Source: Calycina herbarum
Taxonomy: Eukaryota > Ascomycota > Leotiomycetes > Helotiales > Pezizellaceae
Reading direction: 5' to 3'
NCBI GenBank assembly: GCA_001414485.1
Contig: LLEY01000013.1
Coordinates: 310,001 to 374,000 of the forward strand
DNA: 64,000 bases
The position numbers were made by a program, and so were the translations under genes. Below, piece after piece: positions 10,319-21,881 of this stretch. Under the pieces are notes generated by a model that was not told where the DNA came from, did not search any database, and was given only the letters and a program-made list of their open reading frames with translations. The stretch's first letter is position 1. Each line of letters begins with the position of its first letter.

Positions 10319-13117
10319 TCATCCAGAGTTCCCAGGTCTAACATCCAAAGCCGTAACGAAAGTCTCCATAGGAGGTCTCGACGCACTAACTACCTCTCCA
10401 TTCTCCACGACCTTCTCTTCTTTATTATTCTGCCTCCTCTCAGTATTCCCAGTCACAGAAGGCCTAGGAGAAACACCACTCTCCATCGCTCCCGGAATCC
10501 CCACATCCTCCCCAGGCGGAACAGCAGACTCACTCGTAAGTGTTGTCATACTAGCGCTAGCCTGATGATTACTCAAAGTAAAAGGAAAAGCAATGCCCCC
10601 AGCTTTCGGTCTCTTCCGATCAAAATCATCGCCCTCATTGAACGAAGGTTTTTGAACTAGGATAGCAGGTCTGTTAGGGTTTTCCCCCGCAGGAGAAGTC
10701 TCCTCGTTCGAGTTCCGGGTGGCGAGGAATTGAGAAACAGGAGTATTCTCATCCACATCCTCATCCCCGGTTTGATGTTGATCCGACACCGCCCTCCTAA
10801 TACTCCGTCTCCTAGATCTCGAACGACTCACGTCCGGCCTCTGCAGTAATTTCTTCCCATCCTTCGTTTCCGTATCGTGTAGATTTCTCGCACCAGCCCC
10901 ATCCGCCTCCGTAACAGTCGTAGTCTCAGGCGCTGTATCCGCCTCCCTCTCGCGATCCATAGTCTTTTCATCATGTTTACTCCCCCAAATACCCCAAAGA
11001 CTCATGCCCCAACTCTTGCTCTTCTTTTCGGCCTTCAGATCCTCGCCTGTCTTCCTCCTCCCCGCTAGAGCCGAAGGAGGCGGTACCTCGCCGTTTCCAA
11101 ATTCCTGGTAGCCCGCTGCCATTTCTTTAGCGCGTTGTTTCTGGACCTTGCGTTTTTGATGCGCGAATTTGGTGTCCCATTCTCTCTTTGCGACCATCCA
11201 CTTCTTTACTGGTCCTTCTTTGATCACTCCGATATCCGCAGGGGACATGTTGCATGCTGGAAGTTCTGATTCTGGCTCAAGAGTAAAGACGGTTCCGTGA
11301 CGATCGACTTTTTGTCGAATCATATGGTCCTTGAACGGAGGCAGAGAATCTCCAGCTTTTCCAACACGACCAAGAATCTCACCCGCGTTGTCCTTCTCCA
11401 CAGATTCATCCTCCACATCCGACTCAGACTGTGAAATTACCGAAACATCATCGTCATCCAAAATCTCAATCTCAGTCTTCTGAGCCCTAGCCAAAGCCCA
11501 AGCCCCAAACTGCGCAATGGATCGATACATATATTTCGCCGGTCTCGTAAAACTCAAAGTAGGCGCGACATGACAAAGGTCTTCCCATACTTGGAGCTGA
11601 ACATCTGTAGGTTTCCACCGGTTAATTTGATTCCTGTTGTGGTCGTGAGGACTTTCGTCTAGGAAGGCATCGCCTGGTGGATATTTCGAGGGGTTAGCTG
11701 CTTTGTGGGCGACGTAAATTTGTTCGTCTCGTAACATTTCGCCGCCGCCTACCATAATGAGTAATGGGGGTAGTCCTCCCAGAGATGGTTCTAGGATTGG
11801 AGAGACCAGAGGGTGAGAGATTAGTGAGTTGTGGGCGTACATTTGGATCTGGTCTTTGATTTCGACGAGGTTCCCGTCAATCATGATGGATAAATCGTGG
11901 CCAGCTCCGGGAACAGTATTCGCAGCTGGACCAGTACCATCGTTAGTCGCTGTTCCTGTTGCAGCGGAATCATTCTGAGTTCCGGCATCTGGGTGATGGT
12001 CCACATGAAAGCCTTGAACTGCATCTTCCTCGGTTTGCTGTGGGATGCCTCCAACCTGCTGATGAGCAAGCTTTCTAACAATTTCTTCTTCCATAGCAAG
12101 CATATCGTCGGAATTAGGGGGTGGCCATGAGGCAGAAGGGCTATGGTGAAATCCATGGGCAGGAATATAATCTTGTCGTCCATCTCCAGAAACGCTTGGG
12201 AATGAATGGGTCAAGTCCACCCAAGGGGAAATCAGAATAGCGCCGGCTGGTAATGGAATACCACGATCTCGGAGAGTCACCAACATGCTGAGTACCATGC
12301 CCCCACCTGCACTATCTCCAGCCAAAATAATTGTAGAAGGGTCCTGACCGTCAGAAAGCATCCATAAATATGCCGACAGACAGTCGTGTAAGCCACATGG
12401 GAATGGAAATTGAGGGGCCAATCGATAGCGCGCTACATTTTATTAGTATACTCCATTATCACTGTATTTCATAACTCACTGCCACAAATTAGTTAACTCC
12501 CCCTCAAAACAATCAAGGAAAACTTACCGTGCAAGAACTTTAGCCTGTAACTTCCTTCCTATCCTCTGCATAATAAATCGATGTTCATCGACACTCCCAA
12601 AAAAGTACGCGCCCCCATGCACATACAACACAACCCTCTTGCAACTCCCTGTCGTCCGTTTCCGCTCATTATAATCACTCCTCATCTCAATCCACTCCGC
12701 ATCCAACTCACTCCCCGGTCTCCTCCACGTCCACCACGTCTTCCCCCCAACCTTCGTAATCCCATGATGTCCTAATTGTTCTCGTATCGCCTCGGCAGCT
12801 TTCTCAATATATTCCTGTGGTATCTTTACTTCATCAACCTTCACCCACGTAGGATGAGGTACCCATTGAGCTGTAAAGCGTTGTAAATCTTCGACTGTAT
12901 GATGAGAGGCGTAGAGCAGGAATTTCCGGATCAGTTCTAGGCCTTCGTGGTAGGAGATGTGTGCTGTGGGTTTTTGCGCGAGGGGTTTGCGATTGAGGTA
13001 CTGAGTTGCCCTGATTAGCTATGTAAATACCGGTAAGGGGAGACAAACATGAGAGAGGTAGGTTTGGATGACTGTAGGAGTAACTGCTAATCCAACTGAG
13101 ATGGTATTAATAGGCAT
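10319..13117 (-). CDS. HSL-type lipase/esterase (alpha/beta hydrolase), one splice junction out of frame
   Basis: This is an esterase or lipase of the hormone-sensitive-lipase class. Exons are complement(10319..12432, 12528..13000, 13049..13117); the start is MPINTISVGL at 13117, with an open extension to 13222. The oxyanion motif HGGAYFFGS lies near residues 151-159, the nucleophile motif is GDSAGGG, and a late DLCHVAPTLSF probably holds the catalytic His. Beyond about residue 600 the chain becomes a long charged, Ser/Glu-rich tail with no fold visible. Exon 1 to 2 is clean (GTTTGT donor, CTCAG acceptor). Exon 2 to 3 is odd: the GTAAGT donor at 12527 and the only usable TAG acceptor (exon 3 at 12432) differ by one base of phase, as if one G were extra after GCAC. 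With one base fewer it would read as the expected APRYRLAPQFPFP. Sequence error, unusual splicing or a recent frameshift are all possible. Confidence 0.75.
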
Positions 13118-13716
13118 TTTGCTTCTTTTTCTCTCAAGCTCTCGCAGATGGAAGATTGCCGGGCAGGAGTTTAAGAACGAACGGAGCCAAGATATCCACA
13201 CGCGTGGTTTCAAGTGATTCAATTGCGTGAGGTATTAGTTATTGTAGTAGAAGCAGGGAGGTATTAAACATTAGAGAAGAGAACATTCACAAGTGGTGTG
13301 AGTAGTGCGAGTGCGAGCTAGGAGGATCTCAAGCCAAGATGCACTTCCCAAATTGGATGTATTGGAATCTCATTTCCACACTACCGACCCACCACTCACG
13401 TCATTGAGAACACCCCCAAGATTGTTCCGTGATCGTGAGTAGCTCTCGTTGTTCTAACACCATAGTCCACTTGGTCCCATTGTTGGATGCAATTACTGAT
13501 ATCAGGTAAATTACCTAGGCTGAAAATAATTTCGATTTTCCCGGCGTGAAAAGAAAATGTACAAGAGGTAGACTGCAGAGGGGAGAGAGGCTTGTCGCTA
13601 CCTATGTGCCCGTGCGCCGGCTGCATTAAAATTTCCATCCCACCACGATACCCCACATCGAGATACCATCGACATACGAAATTCCACCCTCTCAACACCA
13701 AACCCATCACAACCCC
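13118..13716. promoter_or_regulatory. shared upstream region of the lipase (-) and TSR2 (+)
   Basis: About 600 bp separate the two divergent starts. It should contain both promoters, but no specific site can be named. Confidence 0.4.
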
Positions 13717-14383
13717 ATGGAAGTCAACAGAGGAGGAAGCGCGCAATCCGCGCCTTCACCAGGTACCTCCCCTCCTTATCCCTCTTTCCTCTCCTCCAAA
13801 AACTACAAGCAAATCCAAAAAGAAACTAACCCCGCGCAAAGCAAAATGCCAGGCCCAATTCGAACTCGGAACAACCCTCTCCCTCTTCCTCTGGCCCTCC
13901 CTAACCCTCGCCGTAACCTCCCACTGGGGCGGTCCCGACTCCGCCGGCAAACGCGAATGGTTCGCCCAACAAACCATAGACCTGCTTAACGAAACCCCCG
14001 ACGCAGACGCCGAATGGCTCGAGGAATTTCTGCTCGGCGTCATGCTGGATGAATTCGAGGTGAATGTCGATGACGAGAGCGGTTTCGAGGTCGCGGAGCA
14101 GATTATGAGGATCAAGAAGGATTGTGGGAAGGGCGAGTTTGCGGAGGTGGCGACGATGAAGGAGAGGTGGGATAGGAAGGGGGGGAAGGGTGAGGATGTG
14201 GGGAAGATTTTTGAGAAGAGGGAGAGGAGTGAGGAGGATGATGAGACGAGTGGTTCTGAGGAGGAGGATGAGGAGGGGGGCGCGGATGTGGAGATGGATG
14301 AGGCGCCGCCGTTGGTGAGAGTTAAGGAGGCTGCGGAGATGGATGAGGAAGGATTTACCAAGGTCACGAAAAAGAAGAGGTAA
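13717..14383 (+). CDS. tsr2: TSR2, pre-rRNA processing protein / eS26 escortin
   Basis: Tsr2 binds the ribosomal protein eS26 and delivers it to pre-40S particles, and is needed for 20S pre-rRNA processing. Coding is join(13717..13762, 13842..14383), 195 residues. The 79-bp intron has a GTACCT donor, an ACTAACC branch and GCAAAG, and it joins SAPSP to AKCQAQFELG. The conserved region follows: FELGTTLSLFLW, SHWGG, and LDEFEVNVDDES. The C-terminus is an acidic stretch (SEEDDETSGSEEEDEEGG) and a basic end (KVTKKKR), usual for the family. A 223-codon frame on the other strand at 13756-14427 is its shadow. Confidence 0.92.
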
Positions 14384-14571
14384 ACGACTGGGTGCAGACA
14401 GGGAAAATGGCGTTCAAGGGACATCAAAATGCATTACAAGCTCTCTACGAAAAAATGTAGAGAGAATTATGGCCTCGGAAACCAAAGATAGGCATCGCTT
14501 AACCTAAACGCCTCGAAAAAGTACCAACGCCGAAAACAATGAATTGCCACCACTCAGCCAAAATGACCTCC

Positions 14572-15880
14572 TCATTCCCAGTCCTCGTCCTCGCTATCAT
14601 CACCCTTTCGAGATTCCTTCGGACTGCTTGGAGCGTGACTTGGAGCACCAGAAGCGGCCCCAACAACATCATAACTGGCATCGCTATCGGCTTGTGATTT
14701 CTCGTCGGATTTGCGAGCCTCTTCTGGTTTAAGGAGAGTTTTATCAGCTGCTTGTGTAGCGGGGTGTAAGGTGGTTGAGGACTCGGCGGAAGCTGGCCTG
14801 CCTGCTTCTTTTGCTTTGGTAGTCTTGGTAGTTGCTTCGTCGTCAGAGTCCTCGTCCCAAGCAACATCCTCTTCTTCAGTTGAAGCTGCTGCGCCTAAAA
14901 TTTGTTAGCTATCAAAAAACAACCAAGATGACAGTGGCATACCTTTGAGCAAATCCCTTCTGCGAGCTTCAGCGGTCTCAATGCTGTGCCTTAAAAAGTA
15001 GTACCGTTTCCAGAAATCATCGTATTTTACAGTGTCCGGAACCAGTTTCTCCATAGAAGCTCTCAACTCATTGAACGTCTCCAAATCCTTGCTAATATCA
15101 TCTGTCTTCTTCTCCACATCAAAAGTCTCTGTCCAAGGTTCATATTCCTCACTAACCGGATCTTTAGTAAAACTGTCGAGTGATGAATGTATAACATGTA
15201 GTTGGGCGTCGAATCGTGTGGTATGAATTACCCGCTTTCCGGAAGCATCTTTGCTTTCAAATAGTACTGCGTTCCCATCTTTGCCCGATTCCGCAGTCGG
15301 TGGTGCAATTCTAACAGCATCTTTCAAGAAATCTCGAAGATTTGTACCGAATTTCAGAAGGGCCTCATCCGCCGCATCTTCCGCATGTTGTATATCCTTC
15401 AATCGTTTAGCCGCTTCCGTGCGGAGTCTCGCAAGCACCCCCTCGGATTCCTTCAAAGCCTCATCAGAAGACACCTCCTTCTCCCCATCCTTCTTCTCCG
15501 CAGACGATTCCCCGGTAGCTGGCTGGGCGATGGAGATAGCTCGAGTGCGACTAATAAGCGATGATTTCAGATCCGTAAATCCTTTCGTAGCCTCCTCTCC
15601 CACGGCAGAGAGTTCCGTAGAAGCTTCCTTATAGACAGATTCGCCCTAGTCCCTCTTAGCCCCGAGACTTACCCAAGAGATTTGGGGGGAAACAAACCTG
15701 TTTTACGACGCTTCCGAAGAAGCCTCCTAACCTGGCGCCCCAGGGACTGGCGGATATGGCCTTGTATGCTTCTTGGAAGTCGGAGTTGAGTGTTGTTTCA
15801 GGTTGCTTTTCTTTCTTTTCGGTAGGCTCGCCGGCGGATTGGAGAGTCTCCTCTTGGATGTGGTCGTATGCTAGATCCAT
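14572..15880 (-). CDS. BSD-domain protein
   Basis: Coding is complement(join(14572..14894, 14943..15627, 15698..15880)), 396 residues. Introns are 48 and 70 bp with GTATGC/TTTTAG and GTTTGT/TATAAG and keep frame throughout. The start [11 protein letters not shown] is typical of the fungal family; the frame extends further up without support. [22 protein letters not shown] is followed by a coiled, charged segment, and the BSD domain lies near residues 220-290, with the Phe-Trp signature in [13 protein letters not shown]. The C-terminal exon is acidic and ends SEDEDWE. BSD domains occur in transcription and signalling proteins; the exact role of this subfamily is not established here. It converges with TSR2. 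Confidence 0.88.
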
Positions 15881-18734
15881 TGTTAAGATTGGGCAATTCC
15901 TGTTGCTTGTTGCTTCGTAGATATCTCCGCTGGTTCTGGTGGAGTGACAGTCCACCCAATGCGGCAAGAAGGCTTTGGGCGGGAATCCTGCGCCAAGAAG
16001 ACACGTGATCTACGATAAGAGCCTCCCGCTCGATAAGGAAAGCAGGAAAATGTGTTTCAGTTGCAATCGCTTTTCTTAAACACATACTCGATTTATTTCA
16101 AACAATGTTTCAGTGTGTCATGTCCAACAACAAAAGAGTCAGTATGGACCTTGAAAACTTGTTCCATCAGAAAGTCTATGGACCATCTTTGGCCAATTTT
16201 CAAGTCAAATCACCATCATCATAGCCAGGGATTCACTACTCTGAAAAAAGCAAAGTACTTGGTTGTCTATCAAAACCATCAACTCCCCTTCTGGTTCTCC
16301 CAATAGGACGAAGTAACTACTGCATAGTCCCTCTTTACTTAAGTACCTATCTCAGCTCATTGTTGCAACTTGGTGGTATAATTAAAATTAAGCATTTGGA
16401 AATAATGGTCTGAGAGTTAAATGTTCTAGTTTGTTTTTACAATAAGGTTGATTGCTCCCGATGAGGCATTTGCAGATGATCATTACCTAGTACGAGAAGT
16501 ACTCGAGGTTCGTTCCTGCCTCTCTTGCTCGTTGTTCCAACTTTCTTGGGTAATTGAGGTTGATTATTCCTAAAACTTGGAACAATTTAAAGAATTAACC
16601 TAGATGTTTGGAAAGACGAACATCAATTGTCCTAGACATCTAGGCTAATTTGTGCTCCAGGGTTGGAGCAATGAGCACGCAAACAAGCTACTGCTTTTAA
16701 TAACCCTTGATTGCGATGTTTTCAAATTTGATCCAAAACGTCGTAAGATGAGTTGATGAACAAAAATCACCGAAACATTTCATAAATTTCCACCTCCAAC
16801 TACGGCTCGGCTTCCTAGCCGATTCTCGGTCTTCTTCCACCGGGGGGGAATGCTTGATGCCTACCTATAAGAAAGCCTATACTATTGTCCAGCATTAGGA
16901 AGAAGTGAGGCCAATGAAGTGAATGGCGTCTGCAAGCAACAGGCACAGTTAGTTGGGCTTTTGCCATGTAAAGAGCCGACAACGAGACTCCTCAAACGTC
17001 GCCCTTCTGGAGCACGTTCTCAACCTCTCGTCAAGAAAGACGACGAACTCTCTCGGGTCACTGACTCCATTCACGAAACCTTCCATGAGCCTTCCAGAAA
17101 ACTTCAACGGATAGATTGTACGGAGAGATAAGGCGGAACCGACCTGCAGGTCAGACAAACCAAATTTGACCAACCGAACTCTTTGAGGGGGTCAAAGCGA
17201 CCACGAACCATCACCACCTTGTGCCGAACCCAAACACACACACACACAACGGCCCTCGAAATAGCGATTCAGTGACAAACAGGAGTTTATGACAGGCGAG
17301 CCGACGAATAGGAGGGCGGATTTCAACGAACTCCCAGCCTGGCAGCGGGAAGGCTAGCAAGCAAGTGCTAAGCGGCATTGAGGAAAAACAAGCTCCTCGA
17401 GTCTCTGGTCTGGCACGACTCCGAAGTCTCCCTCATTCGATTTCTCGACCAGATTCGATCTCCGCACCCATTTGGTGCATACGGAGCGTACGTGCAGTGT
17501 TGCAACCCAAGGTGTTGCGATTTCGGCTGGGTGGGTTTTCGTCAGCACTCATCACGACAGTTTCCACAAGAGGGCAACGTGCCGAGGATATTGCAGCGAT
17601 TCTGCGGCCGTTGCGGAGATTGAGAATCACAGAGAATTATTGGTTGGTGAAGGATACCCATACACCTTGATAGGTAGAGGAGACCCTTCTTGTGATTGGG
17701 AGCCGGTGAAGAGGTCGGAATTGAGAGTCGTCAGAGGCAGAAGCTGTGATATCCGGGTTGTTTCGTTTCGGTTCTTCTGGAAAGAGGCTCAGTTGAGTCC
17801 GTTGTGTCATAGGGTCAATCGCAAGCCTTTTCTCCGAACATAAACAACTTGGCAACGACTCGACCACTGCATACGGGCAAGATCATCTCTGTTCGGGCTT
17901 GAAAGAGAAGAAAAGACGCAATTGCGGGAACTCGTTCCACGATCTCTTCCTTATCAAGTCTTTTGAGACTTTAGATCGGCCGGTATACACCCTGCAACAC
18001 CCGCCAGTTGGAACTGCGTCTTAGCCCATGGAACTGTGCCACAGCGTTCACCCACAAATCAGCACTGTGCTCAGTACGAATTAGTGCTCACCACCATCCA
18101 GCGCGTCTATTTATACAGCTAAGGTGTCTACTAGTAGTCTACTCTCCGTACCTGTTTGTAGCTGAGTTGTGTTGTGCAAGCTTTGTTCATCATCAGTACT
18201 GCACATAGCTGCCTTGCCCTAACTGTCCTGTCTAACAACCAAGCCCTCTCCTCTCACCTAGCGCTTCCGTTTTAGGCGACCGCAACACCTTGACGCTACG
18301 CTACAGCACAAGGTCGGGATCAAACAACGTGTCAACCTACCTAAGCCTATTTGACGACCTACTTCTGCACTACGAGACCACCAACTGCATACCGGGGAAT
18401 TTTATCCACGCGCTACCTAGCTGCTTTCCCACGTTTTTCCCCTCCTTGTCCTCTGCTTAGACCTCCTCCTGCTGATCTCGCTGCCCTGCCTGTCCTGTCC
18501 TGTCTGTCCGAGCCGAGTCTTCCACGGTCCATACCTACTTCCCATATCCAATCCTTGGTCGGGCGGAGAAAGAGCAGAGCACGAACCGCTAGAGGAGAAA
18601 GAGCCCCGATTTCCTACTCTAGTAAGACCGACCCATCTCCTTCACATCTTTGTCGTGCGTGTGGTACTAGACATCGTCATGTTCTTTCCTCTCCTTTCTT
18701 CTCCTCCTGTTGTTGCCCTTCGGTTCAGCCATGT
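15881..18734. other. long intergenic / leader region
   Basis: It holds a foldback MITE copy near 16500-16712, a (CA)7 microsatellite near 17236-17250, and the probable long 5' leader of the Kelch-BTB gene. Several small frames between 16.9 and 18.2 kb overlap each other on both strands and are not credible genes. Confidence 0.5.
16500..16712. mobile_element. foldback MITE, copy 3 (degenerate)
   Basis: It shares the interior words CGTTGTTCCAACTTTCTTGGGTAATT, AATTAACCTAGATGTTTGGA and AATTGTCC with the other copies. It ends with GCTACTGCTTTTAATAA, a decayed version of the ACTGCCGCTTTTAAT terminus. Its left end is unclear. It is non-coding. Confidence 0.6.
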
Positions 18735-21700
18735 ATGATCATGTCAATGGCAGACAAGCAGCTGACCCTGCAGCCTCCAGGCGCGTCCGAATACAAACTA
18801 CCACCCCCCTCCGAGTCCAGATTCGACGACGAAGAGCCTCCTTCCTCTCCCGAGAGACCTGACTTTCTTGCCGGCGTCAAACGGGGGTTTAGAAGGTGGG
18901 GATCTGTATCTGGTGGAAGTCGAGGAGGTCGTAGTAAGCCCTCGAACATACAAGTTGGGGACCGGCAACTCTCGACAACCGCAGCACCAACACCCGCGAT
19001 TGCCCCAAACGAAATCTCTCCCCGAACCTTTACCAAGAAGCATGCTCGGAATCTAAGCAATCTTGACAGAGAAAAGCCTCTACCAGCACCACCAGAGCCT
19101 TCGCCCGACAACCGTCCCCCAAACCTCTTCTCCCCTCCCGACACCCCCAAAGCATTTGCAGCAATGTCTCGACAGGCAGTGAGTGGCAGTCGGACGAGTA
19201 CCATGGACTCGAACACATCAGGCGGCCAAAACTATTCTGGGGGGTCCTTTAAGCAGCCATTGAACGCCTATGGTGATAATTCCAACGGTAGTGGACAAAC
19301 CGCGACAAGGCAAGAAACGGATGACAATGCCCAAGATATTATGACACCACGAAGTAATGGCCCACCCTCTGCAGGCCCCTCTCCAGCACAACCACGTTCT
19401 GCTGGTGGCCAGGTATTAGGAAGCCAAGCAACACCGCCCCAACATCTCTCTGGTTTGATGTGCAATGTTCATCGTACCACAGGAAGAGAACCACACCCAC
19501 TTGTAGGCGCCACTACCACAATTCTAGGGGACAAACTTTATGTGTTTGGTGGCAGGATATTATCGAGGACAAGGCAATCGTTGACCTCGGATTTATATGA
19601 ACTTGATCTGATCCGTCGACATTGGACAAAGATTAATGCATCTGGGGATATACCCCCTCCGCGTTATTTCCATAGTGTATGCCCATTAGGCGACACGAAA
19701 CTTGTTTGTTATGGTGGAATGTCTCCTGCTTCAGCCCAAGGACAAACCCCGGTAGCTGCTACCCAGGGCGCGGAAGCTCAAGCGGAAGTTGTTGTAATGT
19801 CAGATATCTATATCTATGACGCACCCACAAGGACCTGGTCATATATACCAACACAGGAAACACCACAAGGAAGATACGCACATTGTGCCACCATTCTTCC
19901 ATCCTCCGCTACATTTTCATCAGTTAATGCGCCAAATTCAGCACTTCATCATAATCCGGGCGGAGCGAATCCAAATCAAGGCACCATTGGCGTCAATATT
20001 GATGGAAGTGGAGGAGCAGAAATGGTAGTGGTTGGAGGCCAGGATAGCGCAAACCATTATATTGAGCAGATTAGTGTTTTTAACTTGAGAAGTTTGAAGT
20101 GGACGAGCACACAACAATTGGGCAAGAGCTGTGGTGCATATCGAAGTGTTGTTGCTCCTCTCCCAAGCAGCATTACCGCCAGGCTCGGCAAAAGTTCACC
20201 CAAACCAGACAACAGCAATTTCAGCAAAGATGCCAGAGAGCCTGGTTCCGCGATGTTGATTTATTCTAATTACAACTTTTTGGATGTCAAGCTGGAACTC
20301 CAAATACGATCCTCAGATGGTACATTGGCTGAGAAGCCCATGCAGGGCACATTTTCACCGCCCGGTCTTCGATTTCCTAATGGTGGGGTTATCGATACGA
20401 ATTTTGTTGTTAGCGGTACGTATCTCACCTCGTCCAAACAAGAGTATGCACTTTGGGCTCTTGATTTACGGACATTGACTTGGAGTCGAATTGATGCTGG
20501 TGGAAATGTTTTCAGCCAGGGAAGCTGGAACCGCGGGGTTCTATGGAGTCGAAGAAATACATTTGTCATACTCGGAAACCGGAAACGCAGCTTAGTAGAA
20601 GACTACAATCATCGCAGAATAAACTTTTCCAATGTTTGTATGGTCGAGTTGGAAGCGTTTGGATTGTATGATAATCCACGGAAAGCGACACCCATGTCTG
20701 GTTTTGTCTCAGCGAGTGCTCCTTACACCGCCCCGTCCTTGAATCTAAGCTTGAAAGCTGGTTGGACTGCAGGTGGACGCACGTTGTCGAAAGCAGCGGA
20801 GGAATTGGGCCAAAGTGCTCTTGGATTGAAGGAATTTTCAGATATGGACATTCTCTGTGTGGGTGGTGAAAGAATAGCGGTCAACTCTCGAATCGTGGCT
20901 CGAAGATGGGGACCATACTTTGTGCAACTTCTCTTGGAGGGTGCAGCTAATCAAGACGGAAATGATGCTGCAACTGTCCGACCAGATGGTATGTTTCGGT
21001 CAAATCAAAGCAGGAACAGCAGTGTTACCATAACACCCAGTTTGGGAAATGCTTCCAATATGTCCACATCATCGACCCTCAATAACGCAACAGCACAGAG
21101 TACAAATTCCTCACATCAATCTCTGGATCCATATTCGCTCACCAATCCACCCGATTCCAACAAACTATCTCCAACCACCCGCCCTCGAACTCTCTATCTT
21201 CCACACACCCATCTAACTCTTCAAGCGCTTCTCCAGTACCTTTACACATCATCATTACCTCCTTCCAACTCACATCTATGCACGCCTCAAATTCTATGCT
21301 CCCTCCTTCAATTGGCACGCCCTTATAAAATTGACGGGCTTCTTGAGGCAGTAGTCGAGCGTCTCCATGGGGTTTTGGATTCCAGGAATGCAGCAGCAGT
21401 GTTTAATGCAACAGCAATGGCTGCTGGTGGCGGAAGATCTACAAGTTCATCAGCCTTTGGCGAGAATTGGTTATCTTCAGACTTCTCAGATGTTCCTGGA
21501 GCCAACAAAGGACTTCCGGTTCTTCAGCTCAGTCAGTTTGGCGGAGATTTGCCCGTCAGAGGTCAACAGCCCCTTCGCATCAACACATCTGTGGGCAATC
21601 TCGGCACAGGGGCCGGTGGTAGGAGGCGAGATGATGAGGAGAGTCTGAGTGCCTCTTCAAGTGTGGCAAGTGATATTTCTGGCTCGGATCTAGGTAACAT

Positions 21701-21881
21701 GAACAATGAAGTCGACGCTCGAAACGATGCAAATGGAAAAGAAATTTGGAAAGGAGACGTTAGCGCTGTGATCGGTCTACAAAAGCGCGGATTAAGAGGC
21801 TTAATGGAAGGCAGAAGATTAAGAGAAAGAGGAGGGAGTGTCCCGGGCCCCAGAGTTGGACTTGGGATTGGAACGAATTGA
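18735..21881 (+). CDS. mds3: MDS3/PMD1-like Kelch-repeat and BTB protein
   Basis: Yeast Mds3 and Pmd1 are Kelch proteins that restrain sporulation and link TOR and pH signalling to development; S. pombe Ral2 is related. This is one uninterrupted exon of 1048 residues from the first ATG (MIMSMADKQ). Residues 1-230 are Pro/Ser-rich and disordered. Kelch blades span about 240-690 (LYVFGGRILS, YFHSVCPLGDTKLVCYGG, MVVVGGQDS, RNTFVILGN). A split BTB-like region covers about 700-890: DMDILCVGGERIAVNSRIVARRWGPYF, then a Ser/Asn-rich insert, then LYLPHTHLTLQALLQYLYT. The C-terminus is low-complexity. The same frame is open for about 130 codons upstream without an ATG. It is constitutive in appearance, with no regulatory site recognised. 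Confidence 0.88.
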   Translation: MIMSMADKQLTLQPPGASEYKLPPPSESRFDDEEPPSSPERPDFLAGVKRGFRRWGSVSGGSRGGRSKPSNIQVGDRQLSTTAAPTPAIAPNEISPRTFTKKHARNLSNLDREKPLPAPPEPSPDNRPPNLFSPPDTPKAFAAMSRQAVSGSRTSTMDSNTSGGQNYSGGSFKQPLNAYGDNSNGSGQTATRQETDDNAQDIMTPRSNGPPSAGPSPAQPRSAGGQVLGSQATPPQHLSGLMCNVHRTTGREPHPLVGATTTILGDKLYVFGGRILSRTRQSLTSDLYELDLIRRHWTKINASGDIPPPRYFHSVCPLGDTKLVCYGGMSPASAQGQTPVAATQGAEAQAEVVVMSDIYIYDAPTRTWSYIPTQETPQGRYAHCATILPSSATFSSVNAPNSALHHNPGGANPNQGTIGVNIDGSGGAEMVVVGGQDSANHYIEQISVFNLRSLKWTSTQQLGKSCGAYRSVVAPLPSSITARLGKSSPKPDNSNFSKDAREPGSAMLIYSNYNFLDVKLELQIRSSDGTLAEKPMQGTFSPPGLRFPNGGVIDTNFVVSGTYLTSSKQEYALWALDLRTLTWSRIDAGGNVFSQGSWNRGVLWSRRNTFVILGNRKRSLVEDYNHRRINFSNVCMVELEAFGLYDNPRKATPMSGFVSASAPYTAPSLNLSLKAGWTAGGRTLSKAAEELGQSALGLKEFSDMDILCVGGERIAVNSRIVARRWGPYFVQLLLEGAANQDGNDAATVRPDGMFRSNQSRNSSVTITPSLGNASNMSTSSTLNNATAQSTNSSHQSLDPYSLTNPPDSNKLSPTTRPRTLYLPHTHLTLQALLQYLYTSSLPPSNSHLCTPQILCSLLQLARPYKIDGLLEAVVERLHGVLDSRNAAAVFNATAMAAGGGRSTSSSAFGENWLSSDFSDVPGANKGLPVLQLSQFGGDLPVRGQQPLRINTSVGNLGTGAGGRRRDDEESLSASSSVASDISGSDLGNMNNEVDARNDANGKEIWKGDVSAVIGLQKRGLRGLMEGRRLRERGGSVPGPRVGLGIGTN

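Noticed and set aside
13756..14427. Ser-rich 223-codon minus frame
   Set aside because: It is the antisense image of the acidic TSR2 C-terminus.
16919..17870. cluster of overlapping 60-120 codon frames on both strands
   Set aside because: There is no recognisable motif; it is probably leader or intergenic DNA of the Kelch-BTB gene.
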